Below, in pieces: positions 37,413-48,053 of a DNA stretch of 64,000 nucleotides; within the stretch, counting starts at the first letter, position 1, and each line of letters starts with the position of its first letter. The position numbers and the translations under genes were made by a program. Location of the stretch: assembly GCA_944472155.2 (NCBI GenBank), contig OX235277.1:21152804-21216803 (forward strand). The letters run 5' to 3'. The DNA is from Trichobilharzia szidati. Lineage: Eukaryota; Platyhelminthes; Trematoda; Strigeidida; Schistosomatidae. Under the pieces are notes generated by a model. The model saw only the letters and a list, made by a program, of their open reading frames with translations. It was not told the origin of the DNA and made no database searches.

Positions 37413-38233
37413 TTCATCCAAATTACTAGTTATCTACATATCTCGCGTTAATGTCGTGCCTCATTGGAGACAGGTGGAATTCCAGGCCAAATAATTACTG
37501 TGAGATAAAGCTAAAACTTGAGAAAATGTAATCAGAAAAAGACGAAAAAATGATTACTTTCAACCTAGGCAGTCTGTATACTAAAATTTCCTATAATACA
37601 TCTCTGAATGCAGTAGAGGATTAAGGGAACAATTATCATGAACTCAGAATTAAGACTTAGTTCACGGCTGATGAAATGATGTTAGTTACACATTTGTGTC
37701 TAACTTCCACTGTATATTCAAATTTGAAAATAAACTATGCAAACAAACGGGTGGGGTGGCAATGGGATAACCAATATCCCAAATAGTGGCAGACATATTT
37801 TGGGATAGTTAGGAAATTAATACTGCTAGAACATTTGACCCTGGCTCCTGGTGGACACATGTGGATGACACATTCACCACGTTGAAATCTGAATATATCA
37901 CTCAGTTTCGCGCAAACATAAATTCAATAGTAGACGGAATCCAATTCGCTTCTGAGTTAGGAAACGAAAGAAGTGCGTTGGCCACACTAGATTGTAGAAT
38001 AAAACGAAAACAAGATGGAAAGCTACATACTAGCATTTATAGGAAGCCGACGCACTCTAATCCAGAGTCCGCCTTGAAAGCTTTAGTTAAATTTCTTCAT
38101 AACTAAACCAAGAGCCTAAATAGTAGACCAGCATATTTAAACGTCGAAATCAAACAAATGGGGAAATATTTATAATGGATAATTACCCACTTGAATTTAT
38201 TCAGAAATGTTTGAAGTGCAAAAGTATATTGAG
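37413..38233 (+). mobile_element. Penelope-like RT fragment inserted in unit U2
   Basis: Plus-strand RT blocks in order: Asn-Leu-Gly-Ser-Leu-Tyr-Thr-Lys-Ile (about 37560), Phe-Lys-Phe-Glu-Asn-Lys then Lys-Gln-Thr-Gly-Gly-Val-Ala-Met-Gly (about 37720-37768), a Pro-Ile-Ser...Val-Ala-Asp-Ile-Phe block, Trp-Trp-Thr-His-Val-Asp-Asp-Thr-Phe (the YVDD position, Asp-Asp kept, about 37855), then a longer open frame to 38106. Stops and at least two frameshifts break the rest, and the endonuclease is absent. The sequence differs clearly from the remnants at 17.8 and 30 kb and is nearer the one at 50.4 kb. Ends are set by comparison with the uninterrupted sister units. Confidence 0.8.
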
Positions 38234-38567
38234 TCATTCTCTCCTGCTACATCAGAAGCATATCGGTTGTCACTCTTGACGTTCGTGATGTGTTCATTCA
38301 GAGATGTGTAGTAATGAACAGTATAGAACATATTTGCGGATTCGCCTAGTGATTTCCAGATGGCTCGTAAACTAGAGTTTGACTTGGTCCTATAGGCTGA
38401 GCATTTTCGGAAACTGGTGAAGACGTTATGCCGTAGAACACTAAGCTTCCTGGAGCCTGAGAAATGGCCTACTCTATCTTGTTTATGTCATATGAATCGT
38501 TAGGAAAAATGTTGAGTGTCGCACTATCGATTTGACTGCCATCAACCGTGCCTATGACGTTTTATCT

Positions 38568-38789
38568 ACGAGTTGATCACGGACTGATATCAGTTAGAGA
38601 ACCATTGAAAACCAGGGAGTACTGGACAGCTGCTGTTTCATCCTAGTTTGGGAATCATCGGCAGTACGCACTCACTGGGATTCGAACCCAGGACCTTCTG
38701 GTTACAAGGCAAGTTCGTATAACATTCAGCCACTGGTACCCGATTCAGTGGCTCATGAATTCTAACTTCTACCAATTCGTGATTTAGAA
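38568..38789 (-). mobile_element. tRNA-like retroposon of SM-alpha type with target-site duplication
   Basis: A 222-bp insertion bounded by the perfect 12-bp direct repeat GACGTTTTATCT at 38556-38567 and 38790-38801. Units U1 and U3 have no insertion here. On the minus strand it carries an A-box-like TGGCTGAATG, a B box GGGTTCGAATCCC and a hammerhead-like segment. Confidence 0.8.
38615..38669 (-). ncRNA. Hammerhead-ribozyme-like motif, nearly intact
   Basis: Minus-strand order: stem I strand GTACTG, core CCGATGA (one change from the CTGATGA consensus), stem II with loop CAAACT, GAAAC, a short stem III (CAG/CTG), cleavage-type triplet GTC, then CAGTAC closing stem I. Self-cleaving hammerheads of this layout occur in schistosome SM-alpha repeats. 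The change at the second core position would be expected to weaken cleavage. Confidence 0.6.
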
Positions 38790-39119
38790 GACGTTTTATC
38801 TGTCGAACAGTATGGTCTCAGATGTCTTCTGTGGTGTCTACCTAGAAAAATGATGTATTGTTCGCTGTGATCATCTTTAGGGCTGCTTTGTTAGCCTCGC
38901 TGATAATGATTATCTCTTCGTCATTCCTATGTGATATCTGCTTGCTGAGTCGAAATAGTTTTACCTTCTTATATATATTAACGCATTTTCATGAAATTGG
39001 AATTTCGATACATATTTTATCAGTTTCCTAGATGAATTCTTGAATGGTCTAATTTTTATTTGTATTGTTTGGTTTTCAACTTCAATTCGTATGAATTGCA
39101 ATTTTTTCACAAATTTTAG

Positions 39120-39131
39120 GAGAGGATGCGG
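39120..39131 (+). CDS. Candidate micro-exon, 12 nt (unit U2)
   Basis: Acceptor TTTTTTCACAAATTTTAG, exon GAGAGGATGCGG, donor GTATGT. Phase 1 adds Glu-Asp-Ala. Its sister in U3 (43719) has the same length and donor with a changed exon. Confidence 0.55.
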
Positions 39132-39984
39132 GTATGTAAATTGAGCTTCTAGTCGTCTTCTTCAGTATATGATTATTGAAATAAGGTGATATCTTTCTGA
39201 TATGGAAGATCAGGATAAAAGTTTTGCGAGTAAAATTCTTACTCGAAATACTGCTAAATGCAGATTTTGTGTAAAACGGTACTCACTGGAACCTAGTAAG
39301 ATATCCGTTGGTGAAAAATCTAACTTCAACTGAATAACATCAGTGTGGACAAAGAAAAGTTTGCCTATGTTGTATAACTCTGATGAGCGAATTTGTGAAA
39401 CAGCCGTGATTTTTAAGCACTGAATTTTACGCGCATACTTTCGTTTACGCATGTATGATGAGGTTTTTCTTGAGTTTACATAAGTCTTACAAACCGAACA
39501 TGCCTTTCTTGATGAGTAGCCATAGTTTGAAAGTTTCAATCCCAAATTCTTCACCTTTGCTCCGGTATCCTGATCTCACTTACATTGAATAGATCGACTA
39601 GATATCTGGAAAGAGATCAGTTGTCCTGAGTTCACGACTAACACTGTTTTCGAGCAATATGCTTCCGTTACCCGTACGCCAGAAATTCTAAGGAGGCCTC
39701 ACCTACATTACTGCTGAAACGCTTGGATAAAGCAGCTCAATTGAACTGGTGAGTGTATGTCAGTGCAGTCCGAATTGAATGCTTGTTGGCCAAAAGATTT
39801 CATATCAGTGGATGTCATTCGCAGGCTGGATGAGACATGTTGAGCTGTCTTATGTGAATGTGATCATTTTGATTCTCACACGACGGAGTCTTTGGTGAAG
39901 ATATCCTGTTGCGTACTTAAAACAATTGATGTCATAATGTCTTCCGCCTAAAAGGTACCACTCTGTGAACAATTGAATTGTCCG

Positions 39985-40215
39985 TTTAAAGAAAATATAT
40001 CTCATTTGTGAGGATGCATTCAATCTTATAAGTGAGACCTAAATGTAAGATAGTCGGAGACGATCGAAAGCAAGTCTTGGAGCTAAGTTTCGTGCCAGCT
40101 GACACTCGATAGCAAGACGTATCTGCTACCCTGTAGGAAATCATATCTCTTCTGAGATACGGACCCGCGTCCCCCAGTGCCGCAGTCAGTGACGTTACCA
40201 CTGATCTATTTGAAC
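39985..40215 (-). mobile_element. tRNA-like retroposon, second family or diverged copy
   Basis: On the minus strand a GTGGTAACGTCACTGACT block stands at the A-box place and GGGTCCGTATCTC at the B-box place, followed by a hammerhead-like fold. It is clearly GC-richer than its surroundings. It contains a 71-codon open frame that is most likely meaningless. Ends approximate. Confidence 0.5.
40070..40121 (-). ncRNA. Degenerate hammerhead-like fold
   Basis: Minus strand: GTCTTG, then CTATCGA at the core place, a stem II (GTGTC/GGCAC), GAAAC, CTC, then CAAGAC, which pairs perfectly with GTCTTG. Core positions are mutated and stem III is poor. Confidence 0.35.
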
Positions 40216-40554
40216 TGACGACAAATTTTCTGGTTACTTCAGCAGATTTGACATTTGTGTCTTCTTTAGTGAAGGTTTATAGCGGGTTTCGTCTGTAAAT
40301 TAACATAGGCTGTTATTGAATATCAAGTAGACAATATTTTTTAACCGTATGATGTAGTATAGAAGCACACAAACATATGTAACGTGGGTTTGGATCAAAT
40401 AAAATTTAATGCACCAAGTGGTCGATGGAAAGCAGAAAAGCTGTTAATGTTACGCACATTCAAGGGAAAACATTGAATCCCTTAGAGAATACACAAAACA
40501 AATGGACATTTTGACATGTGTTTCAAAATCTACATAAAGCACTCCTACATTCAA

Positions 40555-40810
40555 ATTAATATATATACACTCATATAAAGATGTCAAATGCAACGAACAT
40601 GATGTGAAATTAAAGAATACATGATAATACCCGCAATTTCATCCAAAAAGACAATTTGCGCGATCTAGAAAATGTAAACATTTCTTTGTACGAAATTTAG
40701 AAATGAAAACATACAACTAAGTTCGTCCTAATTGAGGAAATATATTCTGTGGCCTTATTGAGAAATTCGACAGTAAACTCAACAGTGATGAGGTCCCTGG
40801 GTGGGACAGA
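40555..40810. repeat. Repeat T, shortened third copy
   Basis: Matches the last part of the unit at 34547-35112 from about 34800 on. It runs into unit U3 through a deletion of about 100 bp relative to U1 and U2 (near 40815). Confidence 0.7.
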
Positions 40811-42119
40811 ATTATTAGGTGAATGGTGACCCAGGAGAAAGCCCATTGTGACACGTCCAATTCGACGAAGTAATTCACCATTCAAATGTTAGTGTATCTC
40901 ATCCGAGCCACGAAGTAGGTGGGTTCGCATCATTTGAAGTGATTTTCTTACTTTGGTCTCCTGACATAGCGGAGATTCACCAATGAAGTCAACAGCTTCC
41001 ACTGAAAATATCTTAGTGGATTGAGACCTTAAATTCAGCAGGATGAATTCTCATATTTGATCTCCTTTAACCGCCCTCGTAGTAATTCTTGTGTGTCTTT
41101 CTAGATGTATTTATTCATTCTTACCTGCTACATCAGGAGCATATCGGTTGTCACTCTTGACGCTCGTAGTATTTCGAATCAGTGATTTGACATTTGGGAC
41201 ATTTTGGCAGTTAAAGCTTATGATTTACTCAAAGCTCTTAAACAAGTTTGTTTCTTTCTCCTTTAGACTGATTGATCTAGTGAATTTATTGCAATATTTG
41301 GTATATTTCGTTTTCACTTTTTATTGAATTTATATACAATACTGACGCTTTTTTTCTTTATTTTGACATCCTATTCTCAATTTATTTCGCGTTTTTACAA
41401 AGTAATGTCTTTCCAACGTATGTTGCAATATAAATAATTTTGGTTATTTGGCGCGCAATAAATGTGATGTATTACCTTCATTTATGAATATTTGCATTAA
41501 AATCGTATAAGTGGTTTCAATAAGCTCTCACACAGCATGTTAAAATATGAGATGATATATCATACCTTTGGAAAGGGAATTATGCACACAAGGACACGTT
41601 CTTGTTTTGAAAAATTTACACACAGCTATAAATGATGAAAGATATTGAAGTACTTATTCAAAATACTAATCAAAGCAGTCGATGTAGAGCAAAATAAATA
41701 TATATGGGTTTTATATATAAGAATTTATTGTCGACGTATTAGGATATGTTCCTTTTGTACTTTAGGTAACACAGTCATTGGCTGGGTTGTTGAAGATGCA
41801 CAATTCATTCACATATTTCCGATCTAACAAACTATTCATCCTTCATTTTCTTCAAGTTCTGTGTTAAACGTGGATCAGTCTGTTCACTGGAATGACCTTT
41901 ATCCAATTATGTTATCATTGATTTCAATAACTGACAGCTTTTATCGTTGGATGAGACTGGAAGTACATCTCGGACTCAACTAATTTGAGTCTGGAATGTA
42001 ACCTCTGTAATAAGCTCAATAATGTTATGCAGTTGAGACACAGAACTACGGTTCTAGTATTAGGATTTCAATTTGAACTGTTGACACCAATTCACAGAAA
42101 TATTAAGAGGAATAATTTT

Positions 42120-42480
42120 CAGGACAACTAAGATGATTGTTTAATTGGCTTCAGCTTTCGAAGGTTTATTCAACTGCATCATGGAATCTTCGGATTTCTT
42201 GTTGATGGCAGCATGGTGGGTGTCACTGTATGGTGTTCTATTCCTTGTTAGATGATGAACGTGGAAGTGCACAGTTTTGGAAGATATTGTGTTCCATTTC
42301 CGTAATCAGGAGTAAGGGCACTCAGATTGTGTCTTTTCAGTGTGAGTGACTGACATTCACTGAACCTTGATTTATAATTTTGTGTGAAAGAATTAGTTTG
42401 ATGAAACTTCCTAATGCGAAACCTCAGATATACTAATTAAGATTTTCTAAACTTCTTATGAATTAGTGGACACATTTTTT
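42120..42480. repeat. Block W, copy c
   Basis: Resembles 23600-23800 around the ATATTGTGTTCC and CACTCAGATTGTGTCTT segments. No usable micro-exon seen at the matching place. Confidence 0.45.
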
Positions 42481-43718
42481 GCTGACTGCAGTATCTTTTC
42501 TGAAATATGTTTTTCTACAGTCATAATAATAGTGTATGCTTGAGTTGGATTTATTGTTTTCTCCTGTGAAAACACTTTTATTATTCTACGCTTAATTTGA
42601 ACAGATTAGCCGGATTCAGCTCGAGACGGACTTCCGCATCTGTTGACTTCTTAAATTTGATTTCATGGGTTACGCATTCAGCAAAGTCTTCCGTATTCAC
42701 TTTGCTGAAGATAATTGTCTCTGTACCATTTTTATATTGTTATTGGTAACGAAGTTAGTAAATAATATATTGACAGCTATCAGGGAATGACTTTTATCTA
42801 TTCGGAGGTATTGGAGGCTTCAGCTCATCAAATTGAAATTCTAAAATCGAAGATATATAATTGAACGCAGATTCACTCTTGATCGTTATTGAATTCAGAT
42901 TATTGTTTCCGTTGGTTTTCTGTTGGAAGGAGTTGAGCGTATGTTCATTGTATTATAATATTATGTATTCATTTTACTAAAGTGTACAAATTTATTATAT
43001 CACACATGTTCGCCATTACGAAATGAATAGTTTCCAGCTGCATAGAACACTTTATATGCGAGATGATGAAAATATGGAAGCTGCAATAAATGAATTCCTT
43101 TTCTACTAACCAACAAATATACACCTGAATATCAGCAGAGAGAGTAGTTCTCAAATTATTTTGTTTAGACACTCTGGTATTAATTGGCATTTACCGATTT
43201 CTCTATGTGTAGGCAGCGAAATGATAAGGAGTTTTCAGCCTTCTATTTTCTATTGTCACGCTCACATATCGTAGGATTCGGTAGTTCAACCTCACGAGGT
43301 AGACAAGTTGAACTTTGTAAATATCCTTCTCAATTTCATCTGCGTCACATAAATCATGAGGCAAAATATGGATCATTGCATTGTTCTTTCGAATTCTAGT
43401 TATCTTACCAATGTAAATGTCTCTATCTGGTAATAAGATCACAGACTCCTTATGTGTTGCATATGGGACAATGTTGTTGAGATGTCGATGGTTCTTCTGA
43501 AGGCTTCTGTATCAGTCTTGTTGAAGATAAATATCAAAATACAACTTCTTGTTGAATACCCGTATCGAAATGAGAACAGTGACAGATACCGAATAGGAAG
43601 TCTCACGAATTTCAATTCATGGATTCAGGCAGATGGATATAAACTGCTTCGCGGACGGCGATAACGCGCTCAGAAGTACGCTTTTCACTACCTTTAATCT
43701 TGATTATTTGAATTATAG

Positions 43719-43730
43719 AGGAAACGAGAG
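43719..43730 (+). CDS. Candidate micro-exon, 12 nt (unit U3)
   Basis: Acceptor TTTGAATTATAG, exon AGGAAACGAGAG, donor GTATGT. Phase 1 adds Glu-Thr-Arg. Sister of 39120-39131. Confidence 0.5.
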
Positions 43731-44560
43731 GTATGTTTTTTTCATTTAATTTTGTCTAAACTTTCTAGACCTTATTTATGAGTATTTTATTTCGTGTTCC
43801 ATCTATATTTGAGTAATTGTGTTTTGGTCGCAAATTATTGAGAAAAATATATATATCACATAGTATATCAGAAGCATTTCTGTGGACTGGCCTGTGAGTG
43901 AGACACTTTCATCTCGTCTCATCTTATTATGTTATGTAATAAAGTTATTCCTTCTACCTCTAGATTTATCCTTTCAGCTTTCTGATTTCCATAACGGCCT
44001 AAAGAGTTTTTGGTTGGTGGAGAAATACATTTGCAAGTGAACCACTTTAGAGGTAACAAAGAATTTACAAACAGTATATTTGTTATAAAGCCCTGAGATT
44101 TTAGCACTGGGTTATTTGGATTTCTATTCACTTATCCTAAAATGATGTGATTTTTTACTTTCAATAACATTCGCCTTACAAATTAAACATACCTGTTTTC
44201 GACAAATATCCCTTGTTCGAATCCTTGAATCGTCAAATCTTCCCTCGTTCTCAGATATCTTTATCCCGATTCCACTCAGTGGTCTGGTCAAATAACCCGA
44301 GAGTAACTAGTTGATCTGAGTTGACGATTTGTTCCGTTTTCGAATGGGAGGCACTTACCCGTTACTCAATCTCCGGACAATTTTAGGAGTGCACACCTGC
44401 AGTGTGACAAATCTAATTGAATCATGGCGATAAGGTGAAGTGACATAGGCACTCTGGATAAAATGTTTCCCACCAGAGAGTTTCAATAATTGGCTGGCAG
44501 AGAAATGTGTTTCACTAAGACACTTTGAGTATGGTTCTGCCATTTGAGTGAAGTCGACAT

Positions 44561-45629
44561 TCGTTTGAGCTTTACTGGAAGTTCGCAGTGGTTTTTGGAG
44601 TCTCCCATCCATCTCCATATTAAATTTAGATTAAGACCATCGCTTGTTGTTGACGAGATATTTTGTTGAAGGCTTGCCGTGCTCTAGTCGTCTGAGAGAA
44701 CACAAATAGGAATCCATCGCTTCACCACCAAATCATTTGAATACATTATTCTTTAATGTGAAGTGGAAATCGAATGCCTTATCTATGAAAATCTGTTTAC
44801 GTAGCAAATCAGTACGCAAACACGAGTTTTGTGAGATTCGATCGAATGAAATCGAATGCATATATTTCTTCAGTGAGGGGGCAAACGACGTCTAGGGTGA
44901 TCATTCCTCAACACAAACGCAATAGCATTTCTGATGAAATGGGTGGAACCAAATGGATGTAGTGAGGTTTAAGTCGATAATTTCTCTTTAACTGCTTCGA
45001 AATTCTCTACCAGACACATAGTTACTGAACGATACAGTGAATTCTTTCATGTTCCATATCGAACAGAGTGCGATTTGTTTTTAATGCAGTTTAGGTAAGC
45101 TGCATCTGAACGAGAATCCGGAAGCAAATGGAGCATTTGAATACGCTGGCAGACGTTGCACATGTTGAGCTGTGAACTTCAAATACAACCCAGATGGCAG
45201 TATGACGCACATTTGTCTTTCTCCCATTTTTAGATAATTGTGAGTTCACATATCTCAGATTCTTATGACTAATGTTTAAGTGAATTATATGACATGACAT
45301 TATTACGTTCGCCAACAGCCGTAGAGACATTTCAACTTGTTGAACAATACCTCCTGTTTCGCAGTTAATTCAGAGCTGAGGTCTTCCTGATGTCTGAAAG
45401 TGAAAGCGAAACTCAATATGGATCATGATGACAGTTAACACCAGTGTATTTGTGAGTGATTATTTTATTGTTGCGACGATGTGCACTGGCATTACAGCAA
45501 TTGATCAACACTCACAATTAGAGCGGATTGAGCATCCATCGTAACAATATATCACATTTTAAAATGCACATTGGATTTCTGCAAGTTATCATCATCATCA
45601 CTACATCATTAGATCACTGAAGACACATT
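44561..45629. other. Intronic stretch, nothing recognised
   Basis: No supported exon or element. A splice-like arrangement at 45090-45094 would give a 5-nt exon and was not accepted. Confidence 0.35.
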
Positions 45630-45846
45630 CGTAGTACTAAGTCTCTTCTGCACAAATGCGTAATTCTGGATATGAGATATCTAACTGGTTTTTGCAGCCT
45701 GGAATAATATTGTTCATCTGATCAATTTTCGGTGATTAGGTAAAACAGGGTTTCACATTCCAGCTTCATACTAAATGTAAACGAAGCCAATTTCAGATTC
45801 AGTATCACCAGGCTATTTCGAAGTTCCTTCCTCTTGCATTTTGCAG

Positions 45847-45864
45847 TAACATTTAGCGCCAAAT
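45847..45864 (+). CDS. Weak candidate exon, 18 nt
   Basis: Very strong acceptor (TTCCTCTTGCATTTTGCAG), open in phase 1 for 18 nt, but the donor is GTGAAG. In the sister block the acceptor reads CGCAA, so it is not conserved there. Confidence 0.2.
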
Positions 45865-46438
45865 GTGAAGACGTCTGATAGCGACACGTCTTCAGAACGG
45901 TTTCTCAGTGTGTTGGTTTGAAATGTATGGGCGGTCGAAGCCTTTCTCATCCGCTTTTCAAATTGTCTCCTGGGCTTATGTACTTCCGTCATAAACTGCC
46001 TTTATAGTCTACTTATACCTAGGAATGTCTTACTGTGTAAAAATACCCAGTTTTTGGTGGGAAAACAGTGCACTGCACTCTTTTAAGAAAAGAAATGACC
46101 CACATGCAATAAAAAGCTCGTCGAATTAGAAAGCATTCTCCTTGATTTAATCATGCTGTCATTATTTGGAAGAAATTCATTCTCACTGCATGAGAGTTCC
46201 GGCTGGTGTTGGTGACTCAGGACACTGTCTCAAATAGTTTCACCACCGAGTGATTTGGCTGTCTGTTTACATCACAGATTGTAAGGGATATCACTATAGT
46301 CCTTCGAACTATTGTTAAATGTATTTAAAATTAAAAATATTACTAACCAATAGAGACGAGTGGGTACTTTTTAAAATGTTCTAAATTTGTACCTTGAATT
46401 GGATTATAAAAGTATTGAAAATGATATTTTCATCTTAG

Positions 46439-46447
46439 TTAAAAGAT
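46439..46447 (+). CDS. Candidate micro-exon, 9 nt (block V2, position 1)
   Basis: Acceptor TTTTCATCTTAG, exon TTAAAAGAT, consensus donor GTAAGT. Phase 1 adds Lys-Arg. Better splice sites than its sister at 26347. Confidence 0.6.
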
Positions 46448-47559
46448 GTAAGTGCACCTATTTCTATATCTGGAATTTCACGGACATATTTCACCCTTTA
46501 ACACAAATTACGGAAATGTGATTCCTGTCCTCCACCAAAGCGTTGATTGAGTGGAAACTAACAGATTTGCAACCGTCTTCACTAGCAGGTACTTTATTTT
46601 GAAAGTACAGACAAGCCAATTGGACATGAATTCTAGTCGGATGTAACTTTGTCTGCATTACTGGAGACATTTTATGAACGGTTGATTCGCAAATGTTAGA
46701 CATTGAATTGATGATCAGTATGTTTTTGATGTTTTCGCAATCTCTTTCTGCAGGTTAATCAATCATCAACTAGCGATTAGTGAATCCAGTCAATCTTCAA
46801 GTGATCTTTGATCTGAGTTGATGGAACAGACTAATTTTAGACCAAAACTTACCCACCTGTCCTGGAAATTAAACTCGTGGATTCTTTCCATCAAAAATTG
46901 AAAATTTGTGAAGATATGCATGACAGAAGAACGAATGAAACAACTTATTATCTGAAATTCATTGAACTCTGTTTATTTGATGCAACGCAGAGTGGTGAAT
47001 TAACTTTCTCCCTGTCGATCATATTACACGATTTCTCATGCACTATTGACGACAGAATTTCAACCTATCCATTGAAGGCTAAGTTAATGCAGTAGAAATG
47101 AGTAGGCGTCATTCTTGAGTTCATGGCGATAGAAATAAACACTTCCGATGACTATGAGTCAAGTCTAACACTTGCAGAAATGACAAAAGACTATGCATTT
47201 GAAGAGATATTGCTTATTATTATTTCATTTTACTCAGTGGTACTTGCAAGAAACACTGAATCATATATTCAGTTAATATAATCGGAATTTGTTGCACTGC
47301 TGGTATTTCTACAACAGATTAGTTCATGTAGGAAAGTCCATACGATGTTGTTTCGCTCTCAGTTTCGTGGGATACACTTAAGCAAACTCAATATGGATAG
47401 TGAAGATGTAGATAGAGATTGTCAAAATCTGTCTATATTCATCATTTCGACACAGGTATACTCTAGGAAGTTATATCAATCTCTGAAGTGCGATTATGTT
47501 TAGTAACTGACATACTAATAACTTTTATACATATACTTCTTCGTATTACCTGATTTCAG

Positions 47560-47568
47560 ATTGTAAAG
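47560..47568 (+). CDS. Candidate micro-exon, 9 nt (block V2, position 2)
   Basis: Acceptor TACCTGATTTCAG, exon ATTGTAAAG, donor GTGAGC. Phase 1 adds Cys-Lys. Splice sites identical in kind to those of 27835. Confidence 0.55.
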
Positions 47569-48044
47569 GTGAGCACAGCAAACAGTGCTGAATTATCAAC
47601 CTAATCATTGATTGAGTGTTGTTAAAGTACGACCTGGGATTAAATTGACATCACTTGAAGACCGAACGATAATTAGCACGCCAAGATATGTATAGTAGTT
47701 TCGTTAGAAATGGATTGGCAAATGCATTCGTGAAAACATCTCCCGTCTCTAAATTTCTGTGAAACTATATCTTAAACTGCATTGTGCAGTCAATTTCTGG
47801 TTAGTGTTTCAATCCTCATCGAGATTCATCAGTAAGAATTTCGTAACTGAAACTTTTGTCAGCTCGTTTTGCCTAGACTAGAAAAGCAATTCACTGAAAG
47901 CTACCAGAGCGTGAAAAGTATCAGAGTCAAAGTCACAAGAAATCAAACTGAAACGGTAAACTAGATAAAATAGTCGCCAACCCATTTAATTTATAAAGTA
48001 TAATGTAACGCATATAAGAAAATTTCGTATATTGTTCTGTGCAG

Positions 48045-48053
48045 AAGCACTGG
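48045..48053 (+). CDS. Candidate micro-exon, 9 nt (block V2, position 3)
   Basis: Acceptor ATTGTTCTGTGCAG, exon AAGCACTGG, consensus donor GTGAGT. Phase 1 adds Ala-Leu. Sister of 28343; only two of nine exon bases are shared, while both splice sites are kept. Confidence 0.55.

Larger units (their letters stand above)
36960..39800. repeat. Triplicated unit U, copy 2, with two later insertions
   Basis: Sister of U1 and U3. It is interrupted by a PLE fragment (37413-38233) and a tRNA-like retroposon (38568-38789). U1 and U3 are contiguous at the corresponding positions (about 35430 and 41110 for the first). Confidence 0.75.
40811..44560. repeat. Triplicated unit U, copy 3
   Basis: Conserved core at about 40817-40980, ACATCAGGAGCATATCGG at 41130, then a longer middle part including a W-like block (42120-42480). 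The segment at 43328 matches 35670 and 38467, followed by the micro-exon at 43719. The tail at about 44210-44400 matches 39540-39700. Confidence 0.65.

Noticed and set aside
37182..37421. 79-codon minus-strand frame over the conserved core of unit U2
   Set aside because: Not kept open in U1 or U3 despite near identity of the core.
42341..42341. TTTTCAG followed by T and GTGAGT
   Set aside because: A one-base exon is not credible; it may be a relic of a former exon in block W.
45090..45094. TTTAG between AATGCAG and GTAAGC
   Set aside because: 5 nt, not symmetric, and no sister copy.
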